DNA of 64,000 bases from Mycobacterium parascrofulaceum ATCC BAA-614 (lineage in GTDB: Bacteria; Actinomycetota; Actinomycetes; Mycobacteriales; Mycobacteriaceae), in NCBI RefSeq assembly GCF_000164135.1, contig NZ_GG770555.1, positions 896,129 through 960,128 on the forward strand, in the 5' to 3' direction. This document shows, piece after piece, positions 10,227-17,863 of the stretch. Below the pieces are notes generated by a model, which did not search any database, had not been told where the DNA came from, and worked only from the letters and a program-made list of their open reading frames with translations. Made by a program: the position numbers and the translations under genes. Each line of letters opens with the position of its first letter. Position 1 is the first letter of the stretch.

Positions 10227-11854
10227 CATCCGGCGACACGACTCAGGTCGGCAGTCGCCGTGACTCGCCGAAGATGCGGGTCGTAGTCGAGACGCAGGCC
10301 CAAGCTTGCGTACACCTCGGCGCGCTCAGCTCCGGTTGCCGCGCCGAGGATGACCGACAGTCCGCCTAACTCCTTAACTAACTCACTGATCTCGGCGGCA
10401 CACATGGCGCGGGGCCGCGCCACTCGCTCAACGCGTGCCCTCAGCTCGTCGCGCTCGGCGGTACGTTGACGCAACGCAGCAGTTAGATCCTCAACGGCCA
10501 CGCCAGACTCCACGGCGGTGATCAAGGCAGCCACTTTGGCATTCGCCTCGCTCAGCTGGCGCTGCAAGGCGGCGTAGCCAGGTCCGGCCGCCGGGTCCAC
10601 GTCTTGCCCGCGTGCGAGGTCTTCTGGATCGGCCAGAGTGGCGATCCATTCGTCGAGTCGCGCTGTCACTGCGTCTTCGCGGAGATAGACGGTGCGCGGA
10701 TGATCACTCAGGTCCACAGGTACAGAACGTGACTTGCCGAACTCACAACGGTAGAGGATCCGCGTTGTTTGCTTCCCCGGCCGGGCGGCGCCCTGCATGC
10801 GGCGTCCACATGCGGCACAGAACAGCAGCCCGCGCAGCGCATATGGCACCGTCGATTCTCTGCTACACACAAGACCCGGACCCCGCCGCGCCTGCATCCG
10901 AAGTCGGACAGCCCGCGCCAGCTCGTCAGTGATCAGCGCTTCGTGCGTTCGCCGGTCAGGTGCGATCCAGTCGACCTCGTCACGCCACCGCATGCGAGTC
11001 TCGTACCCGGCAGCGACATCGTCGGGGTTGACCAAGACCTCGTATTTCTCCTGCTTGCCCCACACACGAATACCGCGGTACGCCGGGTTGTCGAGGATTG
11101 CGCGGATCGCCGAATGGGACCATCCGCGCGGATCACGGTGCCGGTTCCGCTCCGGGTCATATTGGCTTGGTGATGGCACTCCATCGTCGGTGAGCTGCTG
11201 TGCGATGAAGCGCAAGCCAGCACCATCGGCGTACATGCGGTAGATCCGCTCGACGACCGAACATGTCGCGGGGTCGGGTTCGAGACGATGGAGCCGCTGC
11301 CCAAGACTTGCCTTGGCAGGGTTGGGATGCGGGCCGGCATCGACGAGTCGATACCCGTACGGTGGGCGACCGCCGAGGTATCTGGTTGTGTCCTGCGCGA
11401 GTGCCGACATCGCGGTACGGACGCGCATCTGGATTCGTGCGCGTTCTCCCTTGCTCATACCGCCGAAGAGCGTCATCACGAGGTCGTGTGCCTCGGATCC
11501 GGGATCAACCGCTCCGCCGACTTCAGGCACCCATAGGCCAACCCCGTAGTGCGTGAGCACCGGGAAAGTGAGCGCAAATTGCGGTCCGTAGAACGCGCGA
11601 GCAGGTTCCCCGATCACCACGGCATCGAAGCCACGGTCACGAGAAGTGACATCTGCAAGCAGACGTGAAGCCTCCGGTCTGCGTTTCCAGGGAAGCGAAC
11701 GGCTTTGACCTATATCGAAGTAGTCGACAGCGAGGACTCCGCCATGCGGAGTGATCAGATCGATGGCACGACGTTTCTGCCAGCTGCGGCTCGCCTCGGG
11801 ATCTTGAGCGTCCTCGGTACTCACTCGGCCATAGAAAGCGAACCTGAGGCTCAT
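10208..11854 (-). CDS. Large serine recombinase (integrase)
   Basis: A 548-residue serine integrase that would catalyse attP x attB integration and, with a directionality factor, excision. The N-terminal resolvase domain (about 3-150) has catalytic Ser12 in FYGRVST. A recombinase domain follows (about 170-290, GGRPPYGYRL and AILDNPAYRGI), then a zinc ribbon (CAACGRRMQG at 346-355 and YRCEFGKS) and a predicted coiled coil (about 425-480, rich in Leu, Glu and Arg). The gene is convergent with tRNA-Leu and its last codons (CVRGGT) are made from the attL core; the stop codon uses one base outside the repeat. Large serine integrases using a tRNA 3' end are less usual than tyrosine enzymes. Confidence 0.93.
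   Translation of the reverse strand: MSLRFAFYGRVSTEDAQDPEASRSWQKRRAIDLITPHGGVLAVDYFDIGQSRSLPWKRRPEASRLLADVTSRDRGFDAVVIGEPARAFYGPQFALTFPVLTHYGVGLWVPEVGGAVDPGSEAHDLVMTLFGGMSKGERARIQMRVRTAMSALAQDTTRYLGGRPPYGYRLVDAGPHPNPAKASLGQRLHRLEPDPATCSVVERIYRMYADGAGLRFIAQQLTDDGVPSPSQYDPERNRHRDPRGWSHSAIRAILDNPAYRGIRVWGKQEKYEVLVNPDDVAAGYETRMRWRDEVDWIAPDRRTHEALITDELARAVRLRMQARRGPGLVCSRESTVPYALRGLLFCAACGRRMQGAARPGKQTTRILYRCEFGKSRSVPVDLSDHPRTVYLREDAVTARLDEWIATLADPEDLARGQDVDPAAGPGYAALQRQLSEANAKVAALITAVESGVAVEDLTAALRQRTAERDELRARVERVARPRAMCAAEISELVKELGGLSVILGAATGAERAEVYASLGLRLDYDPHLRRVTATADLSRVAGCVRGGT
10209..10228. repeat. attL core (20-base direct repeat, left copy)
   Basis: CAAGTCCCCCCTCGGACACA covers the T-arm 3' strand, acceptor strand and discriminator of tRNA-Leu plus two bases. 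It is identical to 62988-63007; the flanking bases differ on both sides. It also forms the 3' end of the integrase reading frame. Confidence 0.93.
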
Positions 11855-11982
11855 GCCACTTCCCTTCGTGATCCGCGGGTCCGGTCCCGCACAGCCAGTA
11901 TGACGTTTACCAGCGCGCGGTTGGCCTCGCGCGGAAGCCGATTCCGGTTCGGCAGGTCAATTTGAACACCTCCCTCTGACAT
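11851..11982 (-). CDS. Small protein coupled to the integrase (candidate excision or regulatory factor)
   Basis: A short basic protein whose stop overlaps the integrase start as ATGA. The conserved-looking part is IDLPNRNRLPREANRALVNVILAVRDRTRG. ATG 11982 gives 43 residues but lacks a good ribosome-binding site. A perfect GGAGGT at 11968-11973 lies inside that frame, six bases before an in-frame ATT codon (11959-11961), so a rare ATT start giving a 36-residue protein is possible. A longer in-frame start at 12048 overlaps the rep gene end. Small proteins encoded next to integrases often control excision; that role is inference. Confidence 0.5.
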   Translation of the reverse strand: MSEGGVQIDLPNRNRLPREANRALVNVILAVRDRTRGSRREVA

Positions 11983-12040
11983 GCTCGGTGCATTAATTCG
12001 AGCGTCACATTCGGAGCGAGCATGTGGGGTTGGGCATCGT

Positions 12041-13531
12041 TCAGCCATCGCTTGCCCCTGGTGGATCCCAATGCTGGCTGCGTGTGTGGCGACGGGCTTC
12101 CACTAGTCCGATGCGGCGGATGTGAATACGTTGGAGGGCCGCGGAATAGACGAGACTGCGATCGCCGAGGCTGCCGGGGCCGGCACGGTCAAACTCCCAC
12201 GCCACCAGATCATCGCCACCGGCGAAGTCACAGTCGGGATCGTATTGGTATGCAGTGCTTTTCGAGCTTTCCTGACGCGTCCAAATGGCGCGCTGTTCGC
12301 GCAGCACGGTCATGGTAGTCGAATAACGGCGGGATTTGCTGGTGATGTGGCCGCGGAATCCGAGGGTGTGCAACCACCGCCCGATGCCGGACAGTCCTTT
12401 GTCCGCGAGATCGCTGATGGTGGTCAGGATGGTCCGCACATGCTCGGACACGTCCAGGTCGGGTATGGCTTCCGTAGATAGGCGGCGTGCGCTGATTCCG
12501 AGGGCTGCCAAGGATTTGGTGACATACTTGGCGAGATAGCGCGCCACCAGCCGGCTAGACATGGACCGGCTTGAGCCTGAATTGTGCTCATTTGGCGGCG
12601 GATCCACCGATGCGGTTAGCGGTTGGGTGTCGATCTGTGTGCCGAACCGTATCGTCTGCCCACCGCCATCGGCTGTCGGGTCGTTGACGGTGAGTGTGAC
12701 GGTGCGGATGGCGTACTGGATGACCTTAGCGAGTTCGACTGCACCGATAGGTGATTCCCACCCGGGGCGGTCAAGGTCGTCGTGGGGATCCAGGCGGATC
12801 AGTGCGTGGATGTGTGGGATAGCGCGGGCTTGCAGTTCGACGATCTTGATGAAGCTCACTCGCACCGTATCCGGGTCAACTCCGGCGGCTTTCAGGCTTT
12901 TGCGTAGGGCGCGCCGCAGGGTGATGGTGAAGCGTCGCCACAGTTCGGGCAGGTGCCACGTGAACAGCACATGCCCGGCATAGTCGTAGCACTCCGGACA
13001 CAGCGGCTGGCCGACCCGCTCGTCGCCATGATCATGGGACATGCTGCACCACAATTGTTTTCCATGCGGGCAGCGTCGGTAGCCGCCGACCCGGTGCTGG
13101 TCGCGGCACACCTGCGCTGCCTTCTCCCGTGACTTCGTGGCGGTGTGGACGGCCCCGAAGCTCGGTGCGGTGAGAGTGACAAACACTTGCGGATGATCGG
13201 CCACCGTGGTGGGCATGCCGTGGTGACCGCCAGCGGCACCGGCGTGCACGAGTTGCCAGGTGTCGCGGGCGTAGAGATCCGAGCAGGAGGGGCAGATGTG
13301 GGCGCGACGGTTGTTGCAGCGCGTCCATACCACCCGCTGACGCCCGTACTCATCGGCACCGATCAGCTGGATGGGGTGGGCGCAGAATCCGACGGATTCT
13401 GCTCGTCGCCACCAGGATTCGTATCCCATCGAGGCGGCGCGCCGCACCATCTGCTCGACCACCCGGGCGGTGTCAGCTGTATCCGGAACACCCGGTAGGA
13501 CAAGCTGCGCCGATGTCGTGGAGCTATTCAC
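12041..13531 (-). CDS. RepSA-like replication initiator (rolling-circle type)
   Basis: A 496-residue initiator of the kind found in pSAM2-like elements, which would nick the double-strand origin of the excised circle. Seen: a Cys-rich zinc region (RAHICPSCSDLYARDTW, and CPHGKQLW ... LCPECYDYAG), an HUH-type metal motif IPHIHALIRLD (His240, His242) and a downstream VARYLAKYVTKS that fits the Rep Tyr/Lys motif. GTG 13531 overlaps the tra stop by eight bases and follows GAGGG, so it is translationally coupled to the translocase gene. Upstream in-frame codons are out of family character. It runs towards the integrase gene. Confidence 0.82.
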   Translation of the reverse strand: MNSSTTSAQLVLPGVPDTADTARVVEQMVRRAASMGYESWWRRAESVGFCAHPIQLIGADEYGRQRVVWTRCNNRRAHICPSCSDLYARDTWQLVHAGAAGGHHGMPTTVADHPQVFVTLTAPSFGAVHTATKSREKAAQVCRDQHRVGGYRRCPHGKQLWCSMSHDHGDERVGQPLCPECYDYAGHVLFTWHLPELWRRFTITLRRALRKSLKAAGVDPDTVRVSFIKIVELQARAIPHIHALIRLDPHDDLDRPGWESPIGAVELAKVIQYAIRTVTLTVNDPTADGGGQTIRFGTQIDTQPLTASVDPPPNEHNSGSSRSMSSRLVARYLAKYVTKSLAALGISARRLSTEAIPDLDVSEHVRTILTTISDLADKGLSGIGRWLHTLGFRGHITSKSRRYSTTMTVLREQRAIWTRQESSKSTAYQYDPDCDFAGGDDLVAWEFDRAGPGSLGDRSLVYSAALQRIHIRRIGLVEARRHTRSQHWDPPGASDG

Positions 13532-14969
13532 CGCTGCCCTCACTCGCGGTGTGGCCGGTATCGGTGTTGTGTGGCTGGTGGGGCTTGTTCGGTCGCCTCG
13601 CGGTTCGGCGGAACCGGCTGGCCAGGGCGGTAATGTCGTGGTCGGTGACGTGAAAGGCCCGCACCCGCTGGGCGTGGGCGGTGCCGTCAACCATCATGTA
13701 GCCCACCCCGGGGGTGGTGTCGGGGATGCGGTCGCATTCTGCCCCGGCATCGCGCGCCCCTTGGCCGAGGACCATGGTGGTTTGGGTGGCTTCGGTCAGC
13801 CGCAACCCGATCCGCACCGTGAACAGCTGCCGTACCGGCAGGGTGTCTTTGGCCGGGTCTTGGACCGCGGCGACCACGCTGATGCCGACTGCGCGGCCTT
13901 GGGAGAGCAGCAGGCCCAGGAGTTGTTCGACTTCGGTGCGGACCTTGCGGTCGGTCACGTATGCGGTCAGTGCGGCGATCTCATCGATCACCGCAACGAA
14001 CAACGGCTCCGACGTCGTGGGGGTGTGTAGGCGGGTGTGGCCGCGCAGACGATTCGCCCGGGCGTGCATCACCGTGACGAGCTGGCGTAGCAACTCCAGG
14101 GTGGTGTCGGTGGCGTCGTGGGTGAACACGGTGAACAGGGGTGCTCCGGCACCGAGTTCCATGCCGCCTTTGGGGTCGATGACACACAACCGGACCAGCC
14201 CGGTCTTCACCGCGGGGGCAATGCCGGCGATCAACGACCACAGCACTGAGCCTTTGCCTGCGCCGGTTGCCCCGGCGATCAGCACGTGGTGACCGAGCAG
14301 CGGCACCTGCCACCAATGTCGCGTTTCGGTGATCCCGACCCGCACCGACACCAGATCGACCGGGGTGGCCGGGGTTGGCATGGGCAGGGCGATCGGTTCA
14401 GCCAGCACGTCTGCGCGCATTAACGTGATGCGCAGTTCGCCGGGCGAGATGGCGGTGATGCTGATGCGGCCGGCGCGCCACGCGGCGGCCAGCGCGTCGG
14501 ACTGTTTATGCCAATCTGCCACGGACTGGCCGGTGACGATCCGCACCACGAGCACATCGGTGGTTTTACCGATCGTCACCGTGCGCAGGGTGGGAGTGAG
14601 AGTGCGTCCGCCGAGGGTGGCGGTCAGGCCGTGCAAGGTGCAGGTCGATTCCCAGGTGCGGGTGTAGCGCGACCACGTGAGCCAGCGCCGCCGTACCGGT
14701 TCGGTCACCCAGGCGCGAAATGACCCCGGTTGGAGCCAGGCCCAGCCCGCATACCCGGCACTGCACACGATCGCGCAGATCAGGCCCACGCGTGGGCCGT
14801 GGCTGATAGCAAGGACGAGGCTGGCGATGATGGGCACGCTGATCGCCGGGAACAGCACCGCCCACCACAGCACATACCCGGATGCGGTGAACAGCGACAT
14901 GACCAGTTCTCCGAACCAGTCGTCATCGCCTGATCCACTGTTGGTGGTGTTCTTCTTGTTCGATGTCAT
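13524..14969 (-). CDS. FtsK/SpoIIIE-type DNA translocase (TraSA-like transfer protein)
   Basis: A 481-residue membrane-anchored ATPase. Two N-terminal transmembrane segments (LWWAVLFPAISVPIIASLVL and VGLICAIVCSAGYAGWAWL) precede the motor domain with Walker A GATGAGKGS (about 233-241), VIDPKGGMELG and Walker B FVAVIDE (about 324-330), then VAAVQDPAKDTLPVRQLF. In AICEs such a single protein moves double-stranded DNA between hyphae or cells. ATG 14969 follows GGAGGG; 30 extra in-frame codons upstream are unlikely. Downstream coupling to rep by an eight-base overlap indicates one operon. No relaxase is needed for this transfer mode. Confidence 0.88.
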   Translation of the reverse strand: MTSNKKNTTNSGSGDDDWFGELVMSLFTASGYVLWWAVLFPAISVPIIASLVLAISHGPRVGLICAIVCSAGYAGWAWLQPGSFRAWVTEPVRRRWLTWSRYTRTWESTCTLHGLTATLGGRTLTPTLRTVTIGKTTDVLVVRIVTGQSVADWHKQSDALAAAWRAGRISITAISPGELRITLMRADVLAEPIALPMPTPATPVDLVSVRVGITETRHWWQVPLLGHHVLIAGATGAGKGSVLWSLIAGIAPAVKTGLVRLCVIDPKGGMELGAGAPLFTVFTHDATDTTLELLRQLVTVMHARANRLRGHTRLHTPTTSEPLFVAVIDEIAALTAYVTDRKVRTEVEQLLGLLLSQGRAVGISVVAAVQDPAKDTLPVRQLFTVRIGLRLTEATQTTMVLGQGARDAGAECDRIPDTTPGVGYMMVDGTAHAQRVRAFHVTDHDITALASRFRRTARRPNKPHQPHNTDTGHTASEGSGE

Positions 14970-15073
14970 GAGAGATGCCCTCCGTGAGCGTGTGGTCAAC
15001 AGCAATGCCCGGGGTGTCGGGGTGGCGGGGTGCGATGATCTGCTCACCGCACCCCACACCCGCTTGGGGGTTG

Positions 15074-15418
15074 TTACTTCTGCGGGCGTGTCTGCTCACT
15101 CGGCGCAGCACCACTGGCGGTGGCGGCGGTGAGGGCATCAGCACGGAACGCCACCCCGCTGCGATCACCTTGGGCCCACGGGATGGCCACCAGACCAACT
15201 ACCGAAACAGGCTGCGTGACTGTCACTTTGGGGTCTCCTGCCACAGTGACAATGAGCACTTCGCCGCCGGAGTCATCCAGCGCGAGGACCTGGGTGGCGT
15301 ACATCGGCATCCCGGTGGCGGTGTCGACTTTCGGGGCGCCGGTTTCGAAGTTCAGCCGTGGCTCAGGAGCGCGGGTGACGATAAAACGAGTCCCAGACGT
15401 ATCGATTCTCAAACGCAT
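15074..15418 (-). CDS. SCO3933-family regulatory protein of AICE elements
   Basis: A 114-residue protein starting MRLRIDTSGTRFIVTRAPEPR after AAAGGA, with FETGAPKVDTATGMPMYATQVLALDD and VVGLVAIPWAQGDRSGVAFRADAL. This pattern matches the small SCO3933-type proteins that precede tra genes in actinobacterial integrative elements, recalled from memory. It is the first gene of the leftward operon SCO3933-tra-rep. The exact role (regulation, or an OB-like single-strand binding role) is unproven. It diverges from the XRE gene across a region with repeated GGACAT-like motifs. Confidence 0.72.
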   Translation of the reverse strand: MRLRIDTSGTRFIVTRAPEPRLNFETGAPKVDTATGMPMYATQVLALDDSGGEVLIVTVAGDPKVTVTQPVSVVGLVAIPWAQGDRSGVAFRADALTAATASGAAPSEQTRPQK

Positions 15419-15477
15419 TGTCCTACTGGTCCTTTCGTGAGCTGTTGACGCCGGTCCGGCGCTGGACTCAGTTCACG

Positions 15478-15568
15478 TGGACATCACGGACGTTGCGAGA
15501 GACATATGCCGACATTTCCGACACATCCACGGGCATTTCGGACACGGCCCGGACATACCCACGGACAT
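15478..15568 (+). repeat. Iteron-like cluster of (C)GGACAT/CCGACAY motifs
   Basis: Six near copies occur in 91 bases of the divergent region: GGACAT 15479, CCGACAT 15509, CCGACAC 15518, CGGACAC 15539, CGGACAT 15550 and CGGACAT 15562. The last three are spaced 11-12 bases, about one helical turn. They lie between the tra/rep operon and the XRE gene and could be operator or origin repeats. Confidence 0.5.
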
Positions 15569-15672
15569 CACACCGGCACTATCGCCGCCGGGTGGCGGCA
15601 GTCGCATGGCAAACTAGACACCACGCGCTGAGGGATGGATACGGACGACACGGGAAGATGTGCGCTGGCACG

Positions 15673-16473
15673 ATGGACGAGCAGGACGGCACCGAGGCCG
15701 CCATCACTCCCAACGATCGCCTCGTGCAGCGGCTACACGCCAAAGGTCTGTCCTCGCAGCGGTTCGCCACCGCGGTGGGTGTCGATATCAAGTCGGTGCG
15801 ACGCTGGCTGGCCGATAGCGACTACAGAATTCGCGAACACAACGCCCACAGAGCCAGCGAGGTGCTCGACTGCACCCCGCATGACCTGTGGCCCAACCAG
15901 TACCCACCCTCCACCGCGAGCGCAGTGGCAACAGCGTCTGCGGGTGGGCCGTTCACCGCGACCCTGTATGCCAGCCGCACCCAGCTACCCATCACCATGT
16001 GGCAGCAGCATTTCGCCGACGCCACCACCGGCATCGACATCCTCGTCCTGGCGGCCACGTTCCTGTTCGACACCCTCGACGGATTCCTCGACACCCTGCT
16101 CGCCGCCGCCGCCCGCGGTGTGACGGTGCGGTTTCTCGTCGGGGACCCCGACACCCCCACCACGATCCTGCGCGGCGAGGAGGAAGGGATCGGCGAGGCC
16201 GTCATCGCCCGCTGCCGCACGTCCGTGGAACTGCTCGCCCCTCACGCCGGCACCCCGGGGCTGGACATCCGCACCCACGACACCGCGCTCTACACGTCGA
16301 TCTTTCGGGTCGATGACGCCATGATCGTCAACTTCCACATCTACGGCTCAGCCGGGCGCAACAACCCTGTGCTGGTTCTGTCACGTCACCACGAGCCACG
16401 GCTCTGGGCCACCCTTGAAGACGCTTTCACCCAGGTCTGGGACCATGCCAGACCGCTGACCTCGAAAGGCTGA
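15673..16473 (+). CDS. XRE-type regulator with PLD-like C-terminal domain (AICE regulator, Pra-like position)
   Basis: A 266-residue protein. The N-terminus is a helix-turn-helix (RLVQRLHAKGLSSQRFATAVGVDIKSVRRWL), then a linker with LDCTPHDLWPNQ. The C-terminal half resembles phospholipase-D-like domains without the full HKD motif (DTLLAAAARGVTVRFLVGDPDTP ... TALYTSIFRVDDAMIVNFHIYGSAGRNNPVLVLSR). Similar fusions sit in pSAM2-like elements and are thought to control replication or transfer genes. The start is uncertain: ATG 15673 or ATG 15658, with no clear ribosome-binding site for either. The Nudix gene follows five bases after the stop, so the two form an operon. Confidence 0.72.
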   Translation: MDEQDGTEAAITPNDRLVQRLHAKGLSSQRFATAVGVDIKSVRRWLADSDYRIREHNAHRASEVLDCTPHDLWPNQYPPSTASAVATASAGGPFTATLYASRTQLPITMWQQHFADATTGIDILVLAATFLFDTLDGFLDTLLAAAARGVTVRFLVGDPDTPTTILRGEEEGIGEAVIARCRTSVELLAPHAGTPGLDIRTHDTALYTSIFRVDDAMIVNFHIYGSAGRNNPVLVLSRHHEPRLWATLEDAFTQVWDHARPLTSKG

Positions 16474-16478
16474 CCCCG

Positions 16479-16946
16479 ATGCGCACCGACTACTACAACG
16501 ACCCCAACGCCCCGGCGCCCAACAGTGTCGTTCCGTCGGCCTCGGCCATCGTCACCGACGAACACGGTCGCATTCTGCTGATCAAACGCCGCGACAACAC
16601 CCTGTGGGCGCTACCGGGCGGCGGCCACGACATCGGCGAAACTATCGCCGACACCGCCGTGCGGGAAGTCAAAGAGGAAACCGGGCTTGACGTCAAAGTC
16701 ACGGGTCTGGTCGGTGTCTACACCAATCCCCGCCACGTGGTCGCGTTCACCGATGGCGAAGTCCGCCAGCAATTCTCGCTCCTGTTCACCACCACGGTGC
16801 TCGGCGGCACCCTTGCCATCGACCACGAAAGCACGGACATCGCCTGGACTGCACCCGACGAGATCCCTAACCTGGATATGCATCCGTCGATGAGGCTGCG
16901 CATCGAGCACTACCTGCAACACCGCGACGGCCCCTACCTCGGCTAA
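16479..16946 (+). CDS. Nudix hydrolase (Pif-like immunity factor candidate)
   Basis: A 155-residue Nudix protein. The complete Nudix box lies at residues 48-70: Gly48, Glu54, then Arg62, Glu63, Glu66, Glu67 and Gly69. It would hydrolyse a nucleoside diphosphate linked to another moiety. In pSAM2 the Pif protein carries a Nudix motif and blocks redundant transfer between cells that already hold the element; the position here beside the regulator and transfer genes makes the same role plausible, by inference. A housekeeping mutator-type Nudix enzyme is the alternative. It converges with the HD-domain gene; only ten bases separate the stops. Confidence 0.8.
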   Translation: MRTDYYNDPNAPAPNSVVPSASAIVTDEHGRILLIKRRDNTLWALPGGGHDIGETIADTAVREVKEETGLDVKVTGLVGVYTNPRHVVAFTDGEVRQQFSLLFTTTVLGGTLAIDHESTDIAWTAPDEIPNLDMHPSMRLRIEHYLQHRDGPYLG

Positions 16947-16956
16947 CCGGCTGGGT

Positions 16957-17514
16957 TTATAGCCAGTCGCGTACTCGCCGGACGGCCGCCAACAATTCGT
17001 CGCGGCCCGCGTCGACCGCCCGGTGCACCGGGTCCTCGGATCCATAACGCGACAGCACGTCGCGTAACCGATCGCGCGGTGATATCGGCGCCCCGTCAGG
17101 TCCGGTCGTCAGATCGCAAAAAGTCAGCACATCAAGGAAATCGCTGGGCGGATCACTGAACGCGGATAAGCCTGACAAGCCCCGCTCGGCAGCCTCCGCG
17201 TGCGCTCCGGTATGAAAGGCCACCAAGGAGGCGGCCAGCTCCCCGAAGCCGGCCGCTCGCACGTACTCCGCTCCATCGAGCGGATGAAACCCGGTCCGGC
17301 GCAACGACGATGCGTAACCGATATCGTGCAGCCACGCCGCTGCGACCAGACAGTCCGCTGTCTGGGGATCGAAACGCCGACTCAACCGCTCGGCAGTCGC
17401 CGCGACGCCCCGGACATGCGCCAACCGCCGCGGCTGCTCAGCCAGCCGCGTCTCGGTCTCGCGCCGTGCACGCTGCGTCAGAACCCCGCTCACAGCCGCC
17501 AGCTTACGAGCCAC
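16957..17514 (-). CDS. HD-domain metal-dependent phosphohydrolase-like protein
   Basis: A 185-residue HD superfamily protein: His33 (RLAHVRGVA), the HD pair His63-Asp64 (AAWLHDIGYA) and a later Asp in LTFCDLTTGPDG. Such proteins hydrolyse phosphate esters or nucleotides and are frequent passengers of AICE backbones, where they are often next to the Nudix/XRE pair. The GTG at 17514 starts VARKLAAVSGVLTQRARRE. A large nested palindrome lies 20-60 bases upstream and may regulate it. Substrate and role in the element are unknown. Confidence 0.75.
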   Translation of the reverse strand: MARKLAAVSGVLTQRARRETETRLAEQPRRLAHVRGVAATAERLSRRFDPQTADCLVAAAWLHDIGYASSLRRTGFHPLDGAEYVRAAGFGELAASLVAFHTGAHAEAAERGLSGLSAFSDPPSDFLDVLTFCDLTTGPDGAPISPRDRLRDVLSRYGSEDPVHRAVDAGRDELLAAVRRVRDWL

Positions 17515-17532
17515 AGCACCATGACGCAGCCC

Positions 17533-17577
17533 CCTCGCAGCTTATGACGTAGATCCTGGAGGCCAGGATCTGCGAGG
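17533..17577. promoter_or_regulatory. Nested palindrome upstream of the HD gene (operator or origin candidate)
   Basis: The inner repeat AGATCCTGG-AGG-CCAGGATCT (17551-17571) is perfect over nine bases per arm. An outer pair, CCTCGCAG at 17533 and CTGCGAGG at 17570, extends the symmetry. The location, at the edge of the element backbone and upstream of a leftward gene, fits an operator or a replication or transfer origin. Confidence 0.5.
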
Positions 17578-17863
17578 AACGGCGGCTACCTGCAGGCTTC
17601 GCTACGCTCGCTCTGCTCCCGTACGCTGGCGCTCCCGTCCGCGCCGCTCCCTGCGCTTCGCCCTCCGTCCGCCGCCACGCACACATGCACCCACGACCGG
17701 CGCCGGAACTAAGTCGCAGGCCACCACAGCTCTGGCATCACGACGAAGCGCAGCTGCCCTCGCTCCTCGCCGCATCGAGACGCCGCGAGCGGCAGGCTGG
17801 ACCAACAGCCGCCTGACCGTCGTTGACCTGCGATGTGAGAACTTTCTTTACTGGTATCAAGAA
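17578..17863. other. Non-coding junction between AICE backbone and catabolic cargo
   Basis: About 290 bases with no convincing gene. The first 110 bases are rich in CGCT/GCTC words (for example CTTCGCTACGCTCGCTCTGC), a low-complexity pattern seen near actinobacterial plasmid functions. It may hold an origin or clt-like transfer site, but no defined motif can be named. Confidence 0.4.

Noticed and set aside
10208..17514. Prophage rather than AICE
   Set aside because: No capsid, terminase, portal or lysis genes occur; RepSA-like and FtsK/TraSA-like proteins with Nudix and XRE regulators fit an AICE.
17504..17805. Short - strand frames in the backbone/cargo junction
   Set aside because: Low-complexity CGCT-rich DNA gives Arg/Ala-rich nonsense peptides; no ribosome-binding site or homology.
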